A stretch of DNA of 64,000 nt from Sodalis sp. dw_96 (GCF_018449575.1 NZ_JAAVUT010000001.1:1-64000), one strand, 5' to 3'; counted from the stretch's first letter, positions 9,724 to 18,215 are shown. The notes: a model not told the origin generated them from the sequence alone. Numbers and translations: made by a program.

Positions 9724-9765
9724 TATTAAGGCTCGTTATTGCTCAATCACTTCATTAAGGTCAGC

Positions 9766-10482
9766 TTAAAGGGTGTTATCTATCAGGCTGGTGGGGATAA
9801 TATTCAGTTTCTGCCCTTTTTTACTCAGCAGATCGCGAAAGTCATATCGTGCGCCGGGAAAACCAATCATTTTCCAACTGGCCATGTCCTTATTCCCGCC
9901 GTAGAGGGGATCGGACAAGAAGCCTTCACGGACATTTTGCAATAACAGCTCGAAGAAAACGGGGGTCTCCACCTCCGCGCCGAGATCGAGCCTGTTGGCT
10001 TCCATGGCGTGCAGCACGTGATCCTGTTGGTCACCATCGAGCTGAATAAAGGTTTTACCGAACTGCTTTTGTGTAAAGGCATCCAGCGCGGCCAGCCCCT
10101 GCCGATAACGCTGCGCGGGGGTCAGTGAAGACTGGGAACCCTGTTCGGGCGTCCCTTTAACAAAGCGGCCAAGACGATAGAGGGAGACGGCATTGCCGTA
10201 GTCCCCCGCCAGCTGGCGGTCGATAAAAATGGCGCAACCGGCTTCCTTGCCGCTGATACTCATCTCATCGGCGGGTATAAAGCGTTCTGCAATGGCGCCG
10301 ACGGTGTCGAATTCGTGTTCAGTCAAATACTGTAACCCGCCTTTCTTGGGCGGCGCCGGCGGCGTATGGATTTTTCCCGGCTCCCACGGTTGACCGCCAT
10401 TCACTTCCTGTGCGTCTGCGACAGGGAGCGATGAAGTCAGGCCGAGCAGTGCTAGGGATGTGAGAAATTTTCTGCGTTTCAT
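9766..10482 (-). CDS. gluconate 2-dehydrogenase, small (subunit 3) protein with Tat signal
   Basis: A 238-residue Gluconate_2-dh3 family protein, first gene of the operon. The N-terminus MKRRKFLTSLALLGL is a twin-arginine signal. In this enzyme class the small subunit pairs with the FAD subunit and carries it, folded, through the Tat pore. The body contains EFDTVGAIAERFIPAD, the hallmark opening of the family, and ends with a GFPGARYDFRD segment also found in relatives. It stands 42 bp before the flavoprotein start. A 12-bp perfect palindrome lies about 150 bp upstream. Confidence 0.88.
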   Translation of the reverse strand: MKRRKFLTSLALLGLTSSLPVADAQEVNGGQPWEPGKIHTPPAPPKKGGLQYLTEHEFDTVGAIAERFIPADEMSISGKEAGCAIFIDRQLAGDYGNAVSLYRLGRFVKGTPEQGSQSSLTPAQRYRQGLAALDAFTQKQFGKTFIQLDGDQQDHVLHAMEANRLDLGAEVETPVFFELLLQNVREGFLSDPLYGGNKDMASWKMIGFPGARYDFRDLLSKKGQKLNIIPTSLIDNTL

Positions 10483-10630
10483 GACATTTCCCTGCCGTTA
10501 AAAGTCATTACAAATAGGAAGTCATCACTACCGGAGGTAATATAATTATTGTATTTACATTCAATTAAAATAATTAATAAATAAATAACATCCAAAGTAT
10601 CTTAAAATTTTCCGGCTGCGCTGGGTACTT

Positions 10631-10658
10631 TTTTGTTGATGGTTTTCCATCAACAAAA
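10631..10658. promoter_or_regulatory. perfect 12-bp inverted repeat, candidate operator
   Basis: Arms TTTTGTTGATGG and CCATCAACAAAA enclose a TTTT loop. Neither side shows the T-tract expected of a terminator. Its place between a divergent regulator and the gluconate dehydrogenase operon makes an operator the simplest reading. No other copy was noticed in the window. Confidence 0.45.
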
Positions 10659-10723
10659 TACCGTTTGTTTTGTTAGCATTGCCCATCGGCCCTTTATCAA
10701 CCTTGATGCTGCTGCGCGGCACC

Positions 10724-10815
10724 GGGGTAATCTCCGGTCCCGGTCGTATCCCAGGTTCAGCCAAAACCCGGGGTAATCTCTGGTCCCGGTTGTATACCGG
10801 GTTCAGCCAAGACCC
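10724..10815. repeat. two tandem copies of a 46-bp GC-rich unit
   Basis: Copies at 10724-10769 and 10770-10815 begin GGGGTAATCT and end ACCC; they differ at about five positions. They lie in the non-coding gap before the LacI-type gene. Nothing suggests coding use. Confidence 0.85.
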
Positions 10816-10996
10816 GGGGAAAGGGCTGCTAGCGACAATTGATACTTGCGAGGATAATTTTGCTACGCATAATACCCCTTGCTGTAGCGCCTGCCGCCAT
10901 TACAACAGCAGCGGTCGGTATGATTATGTTGTGTTAACCGAGGCCCGCTTACCGCTTTGACGGTATGCCGGCAAGATTTCGCTTTGTGGAGTTACC

Positions 10997-12016
10997 ATGA
11001 AAAAGCTCACCCTGCAGATGCTGGCGCAAAGGGCCGGCGTCGGTGTGGCAACCGTTGACAGGGTGCTCAATGAGCGGGGCGGCGTCGCCCCCGAGACGGC
11101 CCGTAAAGTATTGCAGGCCGCCCGTGAGGTCGGACTGAAACGTATCCTGCCGGAGGAGTATCGATATCCATGGCAGATTGAAGTGATATTGAGCGCCGGG
11201 GACTCTTTTTTCTTCAAGCAGCTTGCCAGAGATTTCAGCCAGATTGCCGATGGCCTGGGCTATCGCCGCATCACTCTCCACCGGACATTTATACAGGAAT
11301 CTCAGCCGGACAAACTGGTTCAGCACATTCTTGAATGCAGTAAGAACCGCGATGGGCTCATGGTTTTCGCCCAGGATCAGCCTGCCATTCATCATGCGCT
11401 GGCGTTTTGCAAGGCCCGCGGCGTACCGGTTATCACCCTTGTCACCGATTTGCCGGGGGCACAGCGTTTGTGCCACATCGGGATCAATCAACCCCAGGCC
11501 GGCCGTACGGCGGGTCTGATGATGGGAAAGATGCTGAATCGGCCGGGAGAGGTCATTATGGTCAGCGGGCGTTTCGATTACCGTGCCCACCGCCAGCGCA
11601 TTGAGGGTTTTCGCGATGTGATGCGGCAGCGCTTTCCGCTGATCCGGCTGAGGGAAGTATTGGCAGGACAGGACGAGAGAAAAGTGATTACCGAACTTTT
11701 GAAGCAAAATCTGGCGACGTCGGCAAATCTGGTGGGCCTTTACAATACCGGAGCGGGGAATACCGAAGTCAGTCAAGCCCTGAAACATCACGGCCTGTTA
11801 GGGAAATGCATCTATATCACCCATGAGCTGTATGCCTTAACGCGCAGCTTACTGGAAAAAGACGCTGTAGCGCTGACCCTGGATCAAAATGCCCGCCAGC
11901 ATGCCCAGTTAGCCACGGACATTTTGCTTCGCTATCTTGAGAACGGCGAAGCTCCCGGGCTTTATGCCGACGGGAAAGTCGATTTCCGGCTGATTACCTC
12001 TGAAAACACGTGCTGA
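10997..12016 (+). CDS. LacI-family transcriptional regulator
   Basis: A 339-residue regulator. The N-terminal LacI helix-turn-helix (LTLQMLAQRAGVGVATVDRV, residues 4-23, then LNERGGVAPETARKVL) is followed by a sugar-binding domain of the ribose-binding-protein type that begins after residue 60. The hinge segment is less conserved than in classical LacI/PurR members. Ligand is unknown; neighbours are a gluconate dehydrogenase operon (divergent) and a sugar porter (convergent), so control of one of these is possible. GGAG seven bases before ATG 10997 supports the start. Confidence 0.85.
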   Translation: MKKLTLQMLAQRAGVGVATVDRVLNERGGVAPETARKVLQAAREVGLKRILPEEYRYPWQIEVILSAGDSFFFKQLARDFSQIADGLGYRRITLHRTFIQESQPDKLVQHILECSKNRDGLMVFAQDQPAIHHALAFCKARGVPVITLVTDLPGAQRLCHIGINQPQAGRTAGLMMGKMLNRPGEVIMVSGRFDYRAHRQRIEGFRDVMRQRFPLIRLREVLAGQDERKVITELLKQNLATSANLVGLYNTGAGNTEVSQALKHHGLLGKCIYITHELYALTRSLLEKDAVALTLDQNARQHAQLATDILLRYLENGEAPGLYADGKVDFRLITSENTC

Positions 12017-12160
12017 AGACACACTCCCCGGCCGTGGTGGGCGGTGTATCACTCGCCGCGTCGCCGGGCATCGACTTGCCCGGGTTCGTCGCTGTTCTGC
12101 GCTGCTGGGCTACCTGGCTATGCTGGCAAACCTATGCCGCCTGCGCCCGGCAATGCTTTC

Positions 12161-13597
12161 TCAGACGGCGGGCTGGTAGCGTTTCTTGAAATGCTTTTCC
12201 AACTGTTCAAGCGTCTTGCCGCGGGTTTCCGGAACCAGCGTTATCACGAACACTCCGCCGAAGATGCCGACGATGGCAAAAAGCAGGAACGTGCCCGCCA
12301 GTCCGAAGGCTTGCATAAGCAACGGGAAGGACATGGAAATCACAAAAGTGGTAAACCACATGGCAAACACGGAAATGCCCATCGCCATGCCGCGTATGCG
12401 CATCGGGAATATTTCCGACAACAGCAGCCAGATCACCGGCGATAATGCCCCTTGCTGGAAACAGAGAAACATCATCATACCCGTCAGGACCATCCAACTG
12501 CGCAGCATATTCGGCCCCGCGGCCACATGTTCCGGCATAAAATAACAAACAGCGCTGATAAAAAATAAACAGCCGGTACAGCCCATTTGGCCTATCAGCA
12601 CCAGCGGCCGGCGGCCGGTGCGGCTTAATAGATAGATACCGAACAGCGTCATGACCACCGAGGTCACGCCGTTGCCGATGGTAGCCAGCAACGCGGCGTT
12701 GGTGCCCATGCCGGTGGCCTTAAGCACGGTGGGGGCATAATACATGATGGTATTGATACCGGTCAGCTGTTGTATCATGGCGATACCGATACCCAGCCAC
12801 ACCAGGCTTTTCATCCAATGGGCGATGGCTTTTTTTCGCAGCGCTTTTTTCTCGGGCGTGGGTGCCAAGGCGTTTTTGATTTCCGTCAGCTCCTTTTCCA
12901 CCACCCGTGAATGGCGGGTACGCTCCAGCACGTCCCGGGCTTCTTTAAAGCGGCCGTGCATCACATACCAGCGCGGGGTATCCGGCATAAACAGCATACC
13001 GATGCTAAAACACATAGCGGGGATGCAGGCCAAGGCCAGCATCCAGCGCCAGGTGGTCTCGCCACCCCAGACTTCATTCATCACGGCGTTGGAGGTATAG
13101 GCCAGCAGTTGGCCGGAAACAATCATCAGCTCCTGCAGGGTCACGAATTGCCAGCGTCGATTGGCCGGAACGATTTCCGCAATATAAATCGGAACGACGG
13201 CGGCGGCGCCTCCCACGGCCAGGCCGAGGATTAACCGCGAGACAATCATCCATTGGGCATTCGCTGAAAAGGCGCAGGCCAGGGACCCAAAGACAAAAAT
13301 CAGCGCCAGACAAAGAATCACTTTTTTACGGCCCATATAATCCGCGAAGCGGCCGGACACTATGGCTCCCAGCGCGGCGCCGAATACCAGGGAACTGGTG
13401 ACCATCCCGGTGGTCAGGGCGGTCAAGTGCAAATCGGTTTTCATAAACAGCAACGCCCCGGCAATCACACCGGTATCGTAGCCAAATAAAAGTCCACCCA
13501 GGGTGGCGATAATGGCGATGGCCTTGACCAGCGGTTCCACCGGCATTTTAACAGTGGCCTGCCCCGGACTCGTTGCGGCTGAATGTGTCTGTTCCAT
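12161..13597 (-). CDS. MFS sugar porter, IolT/GalP-like
   Basis: A 478-residue inner-membrane proton-linked sugar porter with twelve helices. Signatures: LGGLLFGYDTGVIAGAL in helix 1, DYMGRKK in loop 2-3, PDTPRWYV after helix 6, QQLTGINTIMYY in helix 7, SRTGRRP in loop 8-9 and PETRGKTLEQLE at the end. These match IolT, GalP, AraE and XylE relatives; inositol is plausible because of the iol genes 8 kb away, but no IolR box is visible upstream. It is transcribed leftward, alone, from ATG 13597 with AGGGAT upstream, and is divergent from the aminotransferase gene. Confidence 0.85.
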   Translation of the reverse strand: MEQTHSAATSPGQATVKMPVEPLVKAIAIIATLGGLLFGYDTGVIAGALLFMKTDLHLTALTTGMVTSSLVFGAALGAIVSGRFADYMGRKKVILCLALIFVFGSLACAFSANAQWMIVSRLILGLAVGGAAAVVPIYIAEIVPANRRWQFVTLQELMIVSGQLLAYTSNAVMNEVWGGETTWRWMLALACIPAMCFSIGMLFMPDTPRWYVMHGRFKEARDVLERTRHSRVVEKELTEIKNALAPTPEKKALRKKAIAHWMKSLVWLGIGIAMIQQLTGINTIMYYAPTVLKATGMGTNAALLATIGNGVTSVVMTLFGIYLLSRTGRRPLVLIGQMGCTGCLFFISAVCYFMPEHVAAGPNMLRSWMVLTGMMMFLCFQQGALSPVIWLLLSEIFPMRIRGMAMGISVFAMWFTTFVISMSFPLLMQAFGLAGTFLLFAIVGIFGGVFVITLVPETRGKTLEQLEKHFKKRYQPAV

Positions 13598-14121
13598 TTA
13601 TATCCCTGTGGGTTATTATCATTATTCTTGTTTGCGTACATTTGCAGCATGGAACCCGTTAAAAATGTCAATATCTACTTCTAGCGGACGGCGTATGGTA
13701 TCTGAAAATGTGAAGTAGCGCTAATATTTAGCTTCCTACCTGATTGTTCTCATTCGATGCATTCATCGCATTCAGGCCGACTCGAAAGTCCGAATCGTGG
13801 GGCGGGGTTAGCGTTTTTTAACCATGGAAATGGTTAATGATGCTAACTGATGATAATGAGATGCTTGTTATCGGCATTTAAATCTGAGTGATATTTGGCG
13901 GTAATTCCGTTGACCTATTTTACCTTTTTTTTACATGCCGGAAACAATCGCAACAGCAAATGGGAATATTCATTTATATTACGGACAGAGTATTTTTTGC
14001 CCGCTGGAACTGATTTTAAAATCAAGCGCCAATAATTACCCTTGCTTAGTCTTTTTAATTGGTTGCCCTGTGTGCGGATCCCGATAATGATATAAATAAT
14101 TATTATCTGAGGAGTTTATTT
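13598..14121. promoter_or_regulatory. divergent gap between sugar porter and aminotransferase
   Basis: 524 non-coding bases. The main structured element is the nested inverted repeat at 13807-13847. The right half (13900-14110) is AT-rich and leads to the GAGGAG ribosome site of the aminotransferase at about 14109-14114. No ORF is supported. Confidence 0.5.
13807..13847. promoter_or_regulatory. nested inverted repeat, candidate operator or cruciform
   Basis: Outer arms GTTAGC (13807-13812) and GCTAAC (13842-13847) share a centre with inner arms TTAACCAT (13818-13825) and ATGGTTAA (13830-13837). It has no T-tract. It lies 210 bp from the porter start and about 275 bp from the aminotransferase start. 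Confidence 0.45.
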
Positions 14122-15351
14122 ATGGGCAATAATCAGTTCGATGCCAGCACGCTTTTTCGCGCAGGCCTGCCGGTGCCGGCGCCAGCCTGGCAGGGATTGC
14201 CGCGCTATGTCTTTAATTCCGGCCACAACGATCCGGATTTGATTCCATTGGAGGGACTCGCGCAGGCCGCGCAGCGGGTTATTCTGCGCGAGGGGAAAAG
14301 CCTGGCGGTCTATAATCAGGCCAATGGGCCGCAGGGATATCCGGCTCTGCGTCAGTTTGTCAGCAATAAGCTTAAAAATCGCGGCATCAGCGCGGGCATT
14401 AATGATATTTTAATTACCTCCGGCTCCGGCCAGGCTATCGACCTGGTGAATAATTTGCTGTTGGAACCGGGCGATACCGTACTGGTGGAAGAATTTTCCT
14501 ACATCGGCGCCCTCAGGAAATTACGGGCAAAAAATATCAATATCGTCGGTATTCCCCTCGACGAACAGGGCATCCGCACCGATAAGCTGGAAGAACTGCT
14601 CGCTTCGCTGGCGACCAGGCATATTACCCCTAAATATATTTACACCATTCCAACGGTGCAAAATCCCACCGGCGCCATTTTAGGCCTGGCACGCCGCCGA
14701 CAGCTGATATCATTGGCGGAAAAGTACCGCACCCTTATTTTTGAAGATGAGTGCTATGCCGATATTATCTGGTCCGGCGAAGCGCCGCCGGCGCTGTTTT
14801 CACTGCAGCCGGATCGGGTCATTCATATCAGCTCTTTTTCCAAATCCCTGGCGCCTTCGGTACGCGTGGCGTATCTCACCGCGGCTCCCGCTATTTTAAG
14901 CCAGATTGTCGCCCTGAAAAACGACGGCGGCACCGGAGCGCTTGATCAGATGATCGTCGCCGAGTATTTCACCGAGCATTTTGCCGACCATATATCGGCA
15001 TTGACGCTGGCCCTGCGGCATAAACTGGATATTCTGCGTGATGTGGTGCAAAAGGAACTCGGTGATATCGCCACCCTGTGGCTTCCTCAAGGGGGCATTT
15101 TTTTATGGGTTAAGCTGCCGGACTACGTCGATACCCGCGAATTGGTGGCGCCGGCGGAACAGCTAGGCATCTCGTTTAACCCGGGGAGTGACTGGGCGGC
15201 GGATGCCGAAAACGGCAAAAACTGGCTGCGTTTGTGCTTTGCCCTGGCCGGCGAGCAGGAGCTTATCGACGGTGTGACGCAACTTGCGGCGTTGCTACGC
15301 AGCCATACCGCAATCGCCCGGACCGGACAAACGCTGCGGGAACCGGCTTAA
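14122..15351 (+). CDS. PLP-dependent aminotransferase, 2-aminoadipate/MocR-like class I
   Basis: A 409-residue fold-type I aminotransferase. Visible PLP-site elements are a substrate-loop QGYPALR (about 71-77), SGSGQAIDL, the NPTG motif at about 181-184, the D/Y pair in EDECYAD (about 208-214), and the Schiff-base lysine in SSFSKSLAP (K241). This pattern is that of LysN/2-aminoadipate aminotransferases and of the catalytic domain of MocR regulators, but there is no N-terminal GntR domain, so it should be an enzyme. Substrate is not evident. The neighbouring amino-acid importer is convergent. ATG 14122 has GAGGAG upstream. The stop codon lies inside a 38-bp tandem repeat. Confidence 0.85.
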   Translation: MGNNQFDASTLFRAGLPVPAPAWQGLPRYVFNSGHNDPDLIPLEGLAQAAQRVILREGKSLAVYNQANGPQGYPALRQFVSNKLKNRGISAGINDILITSGSGQAIDLVNNLLLEPGDTVLVEEFSYIGALRKLRAKNINIVGIPLDEQGIRTDKLEELLASLATRHITPKYIYTIPTVQNPTGAILGLARRRQLISLAEKYRTLIFEDECYADIIWSGEAPPALFSLQPDRVIHISSFSKSLAPSVRVAYLTAAPAILSQIVALKNDGGTGALDQMIVAEYFTEHFADHISALTLALRHKLDILRDVVQKELGDIATLWLPQGGIFLWVKLPDYVDTRELVAPAEQLGISFNPGSDWAADAENGKNWLRLCFALAGEQELIDGVTQLAALLRSHTAIARTGQTLREPA

Positions 15352-15436
15352 TATCATCGACCAGAAAAACGCGGTGGGAGCCGGCTTAATGTCATCGACC
15401 GGACAAACGCAGCAAGAACCCGCATAACATCACGGA
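15323..15436. repeat. three tandem copies of a 38-bp unit spanning a stop codon
   Basis: Units 15323-15360, 15361-15398 and 15399-15436 each begin CC(G/A)GA and contain GCTTAAT or CATAACA; similarity falls from copy 1 to copy 3. Copy 1 contains the last codons and TAA of the aminotransferase gene, so the duplication spread from the coding end into the downstream gap. Confidence 0.8.
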
Positions 15437-15476
15437 GTATAAAATCTCAGCAGGTACCGGTATGCTGTCCCTCTCT

Positions 15477-15497
15477 CCGCCACCCATTCGGTGGCGG
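15477..15497. terminator. GC-rich hairpin between convergent genes
   Basis: CCGCCACC, a 5-base loop and GGTGGCGG form a perfect 8-bp stem between the convergent aminotransferase and ABC ATPase genes. No T-tract follows on either strand, so it may be a Rho-dependent or processing structure rather than an intrinsic terminator. Confidence 0.4.
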
Positions 15498-15581
15498 AAG
15501 ATGACTGGCCGAAAGGGGGCCGGGACGCGGGTTTCCTACACGACGGGTTGATGAATGTCGGCGGGCGTGCCGGGATAACCT

Positions 15582-16412
15582 TTACCCGACGAGCTGATGC
15601 ATGTCTGCCCTTTGGGCGGTGGAGGCATCCCCCAGGGCGCGGCGCAGGAAAAGCCGGGTGCGCTCGTGACTCGGCTGTTTGAAGATACGTTGCGGATCGC
15701 CGAATTCCACAATCCGTCCCGCTTCGGTAAAGTACAGTACGTCGCTTATCTCCTCGGCAAAACGCATTTCATGGGTCACCAATATGCAGGTGATGCCGTC
15801 GCTCACCAAATCCCGTATGACGTTCAAGACTTCCCCCACCATTTCCGGGTCAAGGGCGGAGGTGACTTCGTCGAATAAAATCAGCTCAGGGCGCATGGCC
15901 AGGGCCCGGGCGATGGCGACGCGCTGCTGCTGTCCGCCGGACAACTCCCCCGGATAGGCTTTTTCCTTATGTTCCATCCGAACCTTTCGCAGTAACTCAT
16001 AAGCCCGCTCCGTTGCCTCCCGGCGCGACAGGCCCAGCACCTTCACCGGCGAGATCACCAGATTCTCCAGTACGCTTAAATGCGGGAAAAGATTGTATTG
16101 CTGGAAGACAAACCCCACGCGTTTACGCAGTTCAACAAACTCTTTTTCCGATTTCAGGTCGTGAACCGGGATGCCGCAAACCTGGATCTGGCCTTTTTGC
16201 GGACGCAACAGGCCGGTAATGCTGCGCAGAATGGTGGATTTACCGGAGCCGGAAGGACCGATAATGCAAACCGACTGGCCTTGCCGAACAGAAACATCAA
16301 TGCCTTTCAGCACCTCGTTGTTATTAAACGAGAGATGCACGTTATCCAACTGCACCAACGGCCGATGGGAAGGATGGAGGACCGGGGAAGAGATCTTGTC
16401 AGACTCGCTCAT
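15582..16412 (-). CDS. polar amino-acid ABC transporter ATP-binding protein (GlnQ type)
   Basis: A 276-residue cytoplasmic ATPase. Walker A GPSGSGKST at 52-60, Q-loop FVFQQYNLFPH at 101-111, signature LSGGQQQR at 157-164, Walker B LILFDE at 177-182 and the H-switch VTHEM are all intact. The sequence around HLSVLENL and DEVTSALDPE is that of the GlnQ/HisP polar amino-acid group. It is the last gene of the leftward operon; its start overlaps the permease gene by 14 bp. An extended N-terminus of about 18 residues precedes the usual start. Confidence 0.92.
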   Translation of the reverse strand: MSESDKISSPVLHPSHRPLVQLDNVHLSFNNNEVLKGIDVSVRQGQSVCIIGPSGSGKSTILRSITGLLRPQKGQIQVCGIPVHDLKSEKEFVELRKRVGFVFQQYNLFPHLSVLENLVISPVKVLGLSRREATERAYELLRKVRMEHKEKAYPGELSGGQQQRVAIARALAMRPELILFDEVTSALDPEMVGEVLNVIRDLVSDGITCILVTHEMRFAEEISDVLYFTEAGRIVEFGDPQRIFKQPSHERTRLFLRRALGDASTAQRADMHQLVG

Positions 16413-17220
16413 GTCGTTTTTCCAGTAGCCGCGTCATACGGGCAATAGGGTAGCAATAGATAAAAAAGAACAATAACAGCGTGAAATAGACCAGCACGGT
16501 GAAGCCGGTGCGCGCCACCGTATTGCTGGCAATCGTGGCGATATCCACAATGTCGTGCACCCCGACCAGCGAGGCCAGCGAGGTGCTCATGGTGATGGCG
16601 GCGTACAGGTTCATCCATGGCGGCAGCATGCGCCGCAGACACTGCGGCAAGATCACGTAACGGAAAATCTGGCCGCGCCGGAACGCCAGCGATTGCGCCG
16701 ATTCCCATTGAGGGCTGGGGATGGACTGTATGGCGCCGCGAAAAATTTCAGCGAGAATGGCGCTGGCGGACAGCCCCAGTCCGATAACCACCTTGATCCA
16801 GTCAGGAAACGGCAGATAAAAATGAAATAGACTGAATTCAAAAGGGAAAACATAGGTGGTGAAATAGATCAACACCAGTACCGGCGCGTTGCGGAACACC
16901 TGCACATAGAGGCGGACCGGATATCGCAGCAGCGGTGACGGCGAGAGGGATAACGCGCCGAACAGCAGGCCGATAAGCGTGCCCAACGCCATGGACGCCA
17001 CGCTGATTTTAATATTGATCAGCAGTCCCCTCAGTATCGCCGGCAGCCAATGCCACAGCTGGCTGACGGAAAGGGGGGCCGTGCCGGTGAATAGCCAGAG
17101 CATATTCAACGCCGCCAGCAGCAGGAAGACCACAAACCAGGGGTCGGAAAACAGCGCCGAGGCAACGTTCCGGCGCCCCGGACGGGCGGCAAACAGCCTG
17201 AGGGAAAGGTCACTGGCCAT
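16399..17220 (-). CDS. polar amino-acid ABC transporter permease 2
   Basis: A 273-residue inner-membrane permease of the HisM/GlnP group, with about five to six membrane segments after a roughly 25-residue polar N-terminus. The EAA coupling loop is seen as EIFRGAIQSIPSPQWESAQSL, where relatives have E-x-x-RxAxxSxPxGQxEAAxxL. GLLINIKISVASMALGT near residue 65 is the usual opening of the family. It overlaps the upstream permease by 11 bp and the ATPase by 14 bp, which indicates translational coupling. Confidence 0.9.
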   Translation of the reverse strand: MASDLSLRLFAARPGRRNVASALFSDPWFVVFLLLAALNMLWLFTGTAPLSVSQLWHWLPAILRGLLINIKISVASMALGTLIGLLFGALSLSPSPLLRYPVRLYVQVFRNAPVLVLIYFTTYVFPFEFSLFHFYLPFPDWIKVVIGLGLSASAILAEIFRGAIQSIPSPQWESAQSLAFRRGQIFRYVILPQCLRRMLPPWMNLYAAITMSTSLASLVGVHDIVDIATIASNTVARTGFTVLVYFTLLLFFFIYCYPIARMTRLLEKRHERV

Positions 17221-17992
17221 AGCCGGGCATCCTCAAATGCGTTTCCAGCCAGCGCCCCGCCAGGCTGACTATCCAGGTCAGCAGGCCGAAGTAGACGAGA
17301 ATCAGCAGCAACAGCTCCAGCACGTTGTCGCGCTGGGACCAAATCATAATGGACGCATAGGTCACGTCCCCGACCGCTATCGCCGAGGCGATGGCGGTCA
17401 TTTTCACCAGATCAACCAGATTATTAATCAGCGAGGGCAGCGCGAAGCGGACGGCCAGGGGCAGTTGTATGCACCAAAAGGTTTGCCGCCCGGTAAACGC
17501 CAGCGAGCGCGAGGCTTCCAGCATCACCGACGGAACGGCGCCGATGCCTGCGCGCAGGGCCTCGGCGTGAAACACCGCTTTATGCAGCGCGATCACCAGC
17601 ACCACCCACATCATCGGCGTGATGGGGCTGGTGCCGCCGGCTATTTGCCGGCTGATCAGCATATTCAGCACCAGAAACGCACAGTAAAGCTGTATCAATA
17701 CCGGCGTGTTGCGCACGAGTTCCACCAAAGCGCCGATGGGGGCGACTATCCAACGAGACCGGTGGTTCAAGGCCGCCGCGATAAGCACGCCCAGCAGCAG
17801 GCTAAGAGGAATGGTCAACAGGCAGAGCTTGACCGACACCCACAGACCCTCGGCAAACGCCTGCCTGTCGACGGGGTCCAGAACAAAGGCATAGTTCAGG
17901 CCCAATGGCCTGAGCGCCTTCACCAGCCATTCGAGCGACGTTAACGGCCAGCCAAGCGCCGCCACCGACCCTCCGGACAGCGCCGGGATCAT
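17210..17992 (-). CDS. polar amino-acid ABC transporter permease 1
   Basis: A 260-residue inner-membrane permease paralogous to the next gene. The start of the domain, GLWVSVKLCLLTIPLSLLLG, and the coupling loop EALRAGIGAVPSVMLEASRSL identify the His/Glu/Gln/Arg/opine family. Together the two permeases form the heteromeric pore. Its ATG overlaps the stop codon of a 62-codon upstream frame in an ATGA arrangement. No strong ribosome site stands before it, so coupling to that frame may matter. Confidence 0.9.
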   Translation of the reverse strand: MIPALSGGSVAALGWPLTSLEWLVKALRPLGLNYAFVLDPVDRQAFAEGLWVSVKLCLLTIPLSLLLGVLIAAALNHRSRWIVAPIGALVELVRNTPVLIQLYCAFLVLNMLISRQIAGGTSPITPMMWVVLVIALHKAVFHAEALRAGIGAVPSVMLEASRSLAFTGRQTFWCIQLPLAVRFALPSLINNLVDLVKMTAIASAIAVGDVTYASIMIWSQRDNVLELLLLILVYFGLLTWIVSLAGRWLETHLRMPGYGQ

Positions 17993-18177
17993 AAGATAAG
18001 CTCCCGTGCCGATGCCGGGCCTGACCTGATAACCTCCCGTGCCGAGGCCAGGCCTGACCTGAAAATCTCCGGCTCGCCTATTTCCGTACAGGCCCCGCTG
18101 AACCGGTCCTCAATGCCTCTATCCTGCGACCACCCGGTGCGGCATGTTGACGGCAGGTGAGTGAAATCAGACTTCAT
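17989..18177 (-). CDS. candidate small ORF with 11-residue repeats, coupled to the permease
   Basis: A 62-codon frame in the 223-bp space between the binding-protein and permease genes. AGGAG lies 7 bases before its ATG, and its TGA overlaps the permease ATG (ATGA). The last third consists of two direct repeats, RSGLASAREVI and RSGPASARELI, from a 33-bp DNA duplication. I recognise no family, hydrophobic segment or signal. It may be a real small protein, or a leader whose translation opens the permease start. The fine Shine-Dalgarno and exact overlap argue against chance; the lack of conserved motifs argues for caution. Confidence 0.4.
   Translation of the reverse strand: MKSDFTHLPSTCRTGWSQDRGIEDRFSGACTEIGEPEIFRSGLASAREVIRSGPASARELIL
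18002..18067. repeat. two tandem copies of a 33-bp unit
   Basis: Copies start at 18002 and 18035 with CTCCCGTGCCGA and contain GGCCTGACCTGA. The length is a multiple of three, so the small leftward frame across it stays open. Confidence 0.8.
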
Positions 18178-18215
18178 ATTCCGGCTCCTGTGGCATGGGG
18201 GGAAGGGACATATTG

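Larger units (their letters stand above)
10483..10996. promoter_or_regulatory. divergent gap between gluconate dehydrogenase and the LacI-type gene
   Basis: 514 bases without a supported gene. It contains an AT-rich promoter-like part next to the leftward operon (10500-10620), a perfect 12-bp inverted repeat at 10631-10658, two 46-bp tandem copies at 10724-10815, and a GGAG ribosome site for the LacI-type gene at about 10987-10990. Confidence 0.5.

Noticed and set aside
10561-10764. 67-codon leftward frame in the gluconate dehydrogenase gap
   Set aside because: No ribosome site, crosses the palindrome and part of the 46-bp repeat, and no known family.
12064-12083. CCGGGCA/TGCCCGG hairpin after the LacI-type gene
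   Set aside because: Short stem without a T-tract; not enough to call a terminator.
16979-17944. 321-codon rightward frame opposite the two amino-acid permeases
   Set aside because: Antisense to conserved permease genes; composition is rich in Arg, Gln and His as expected of a shadow frame.
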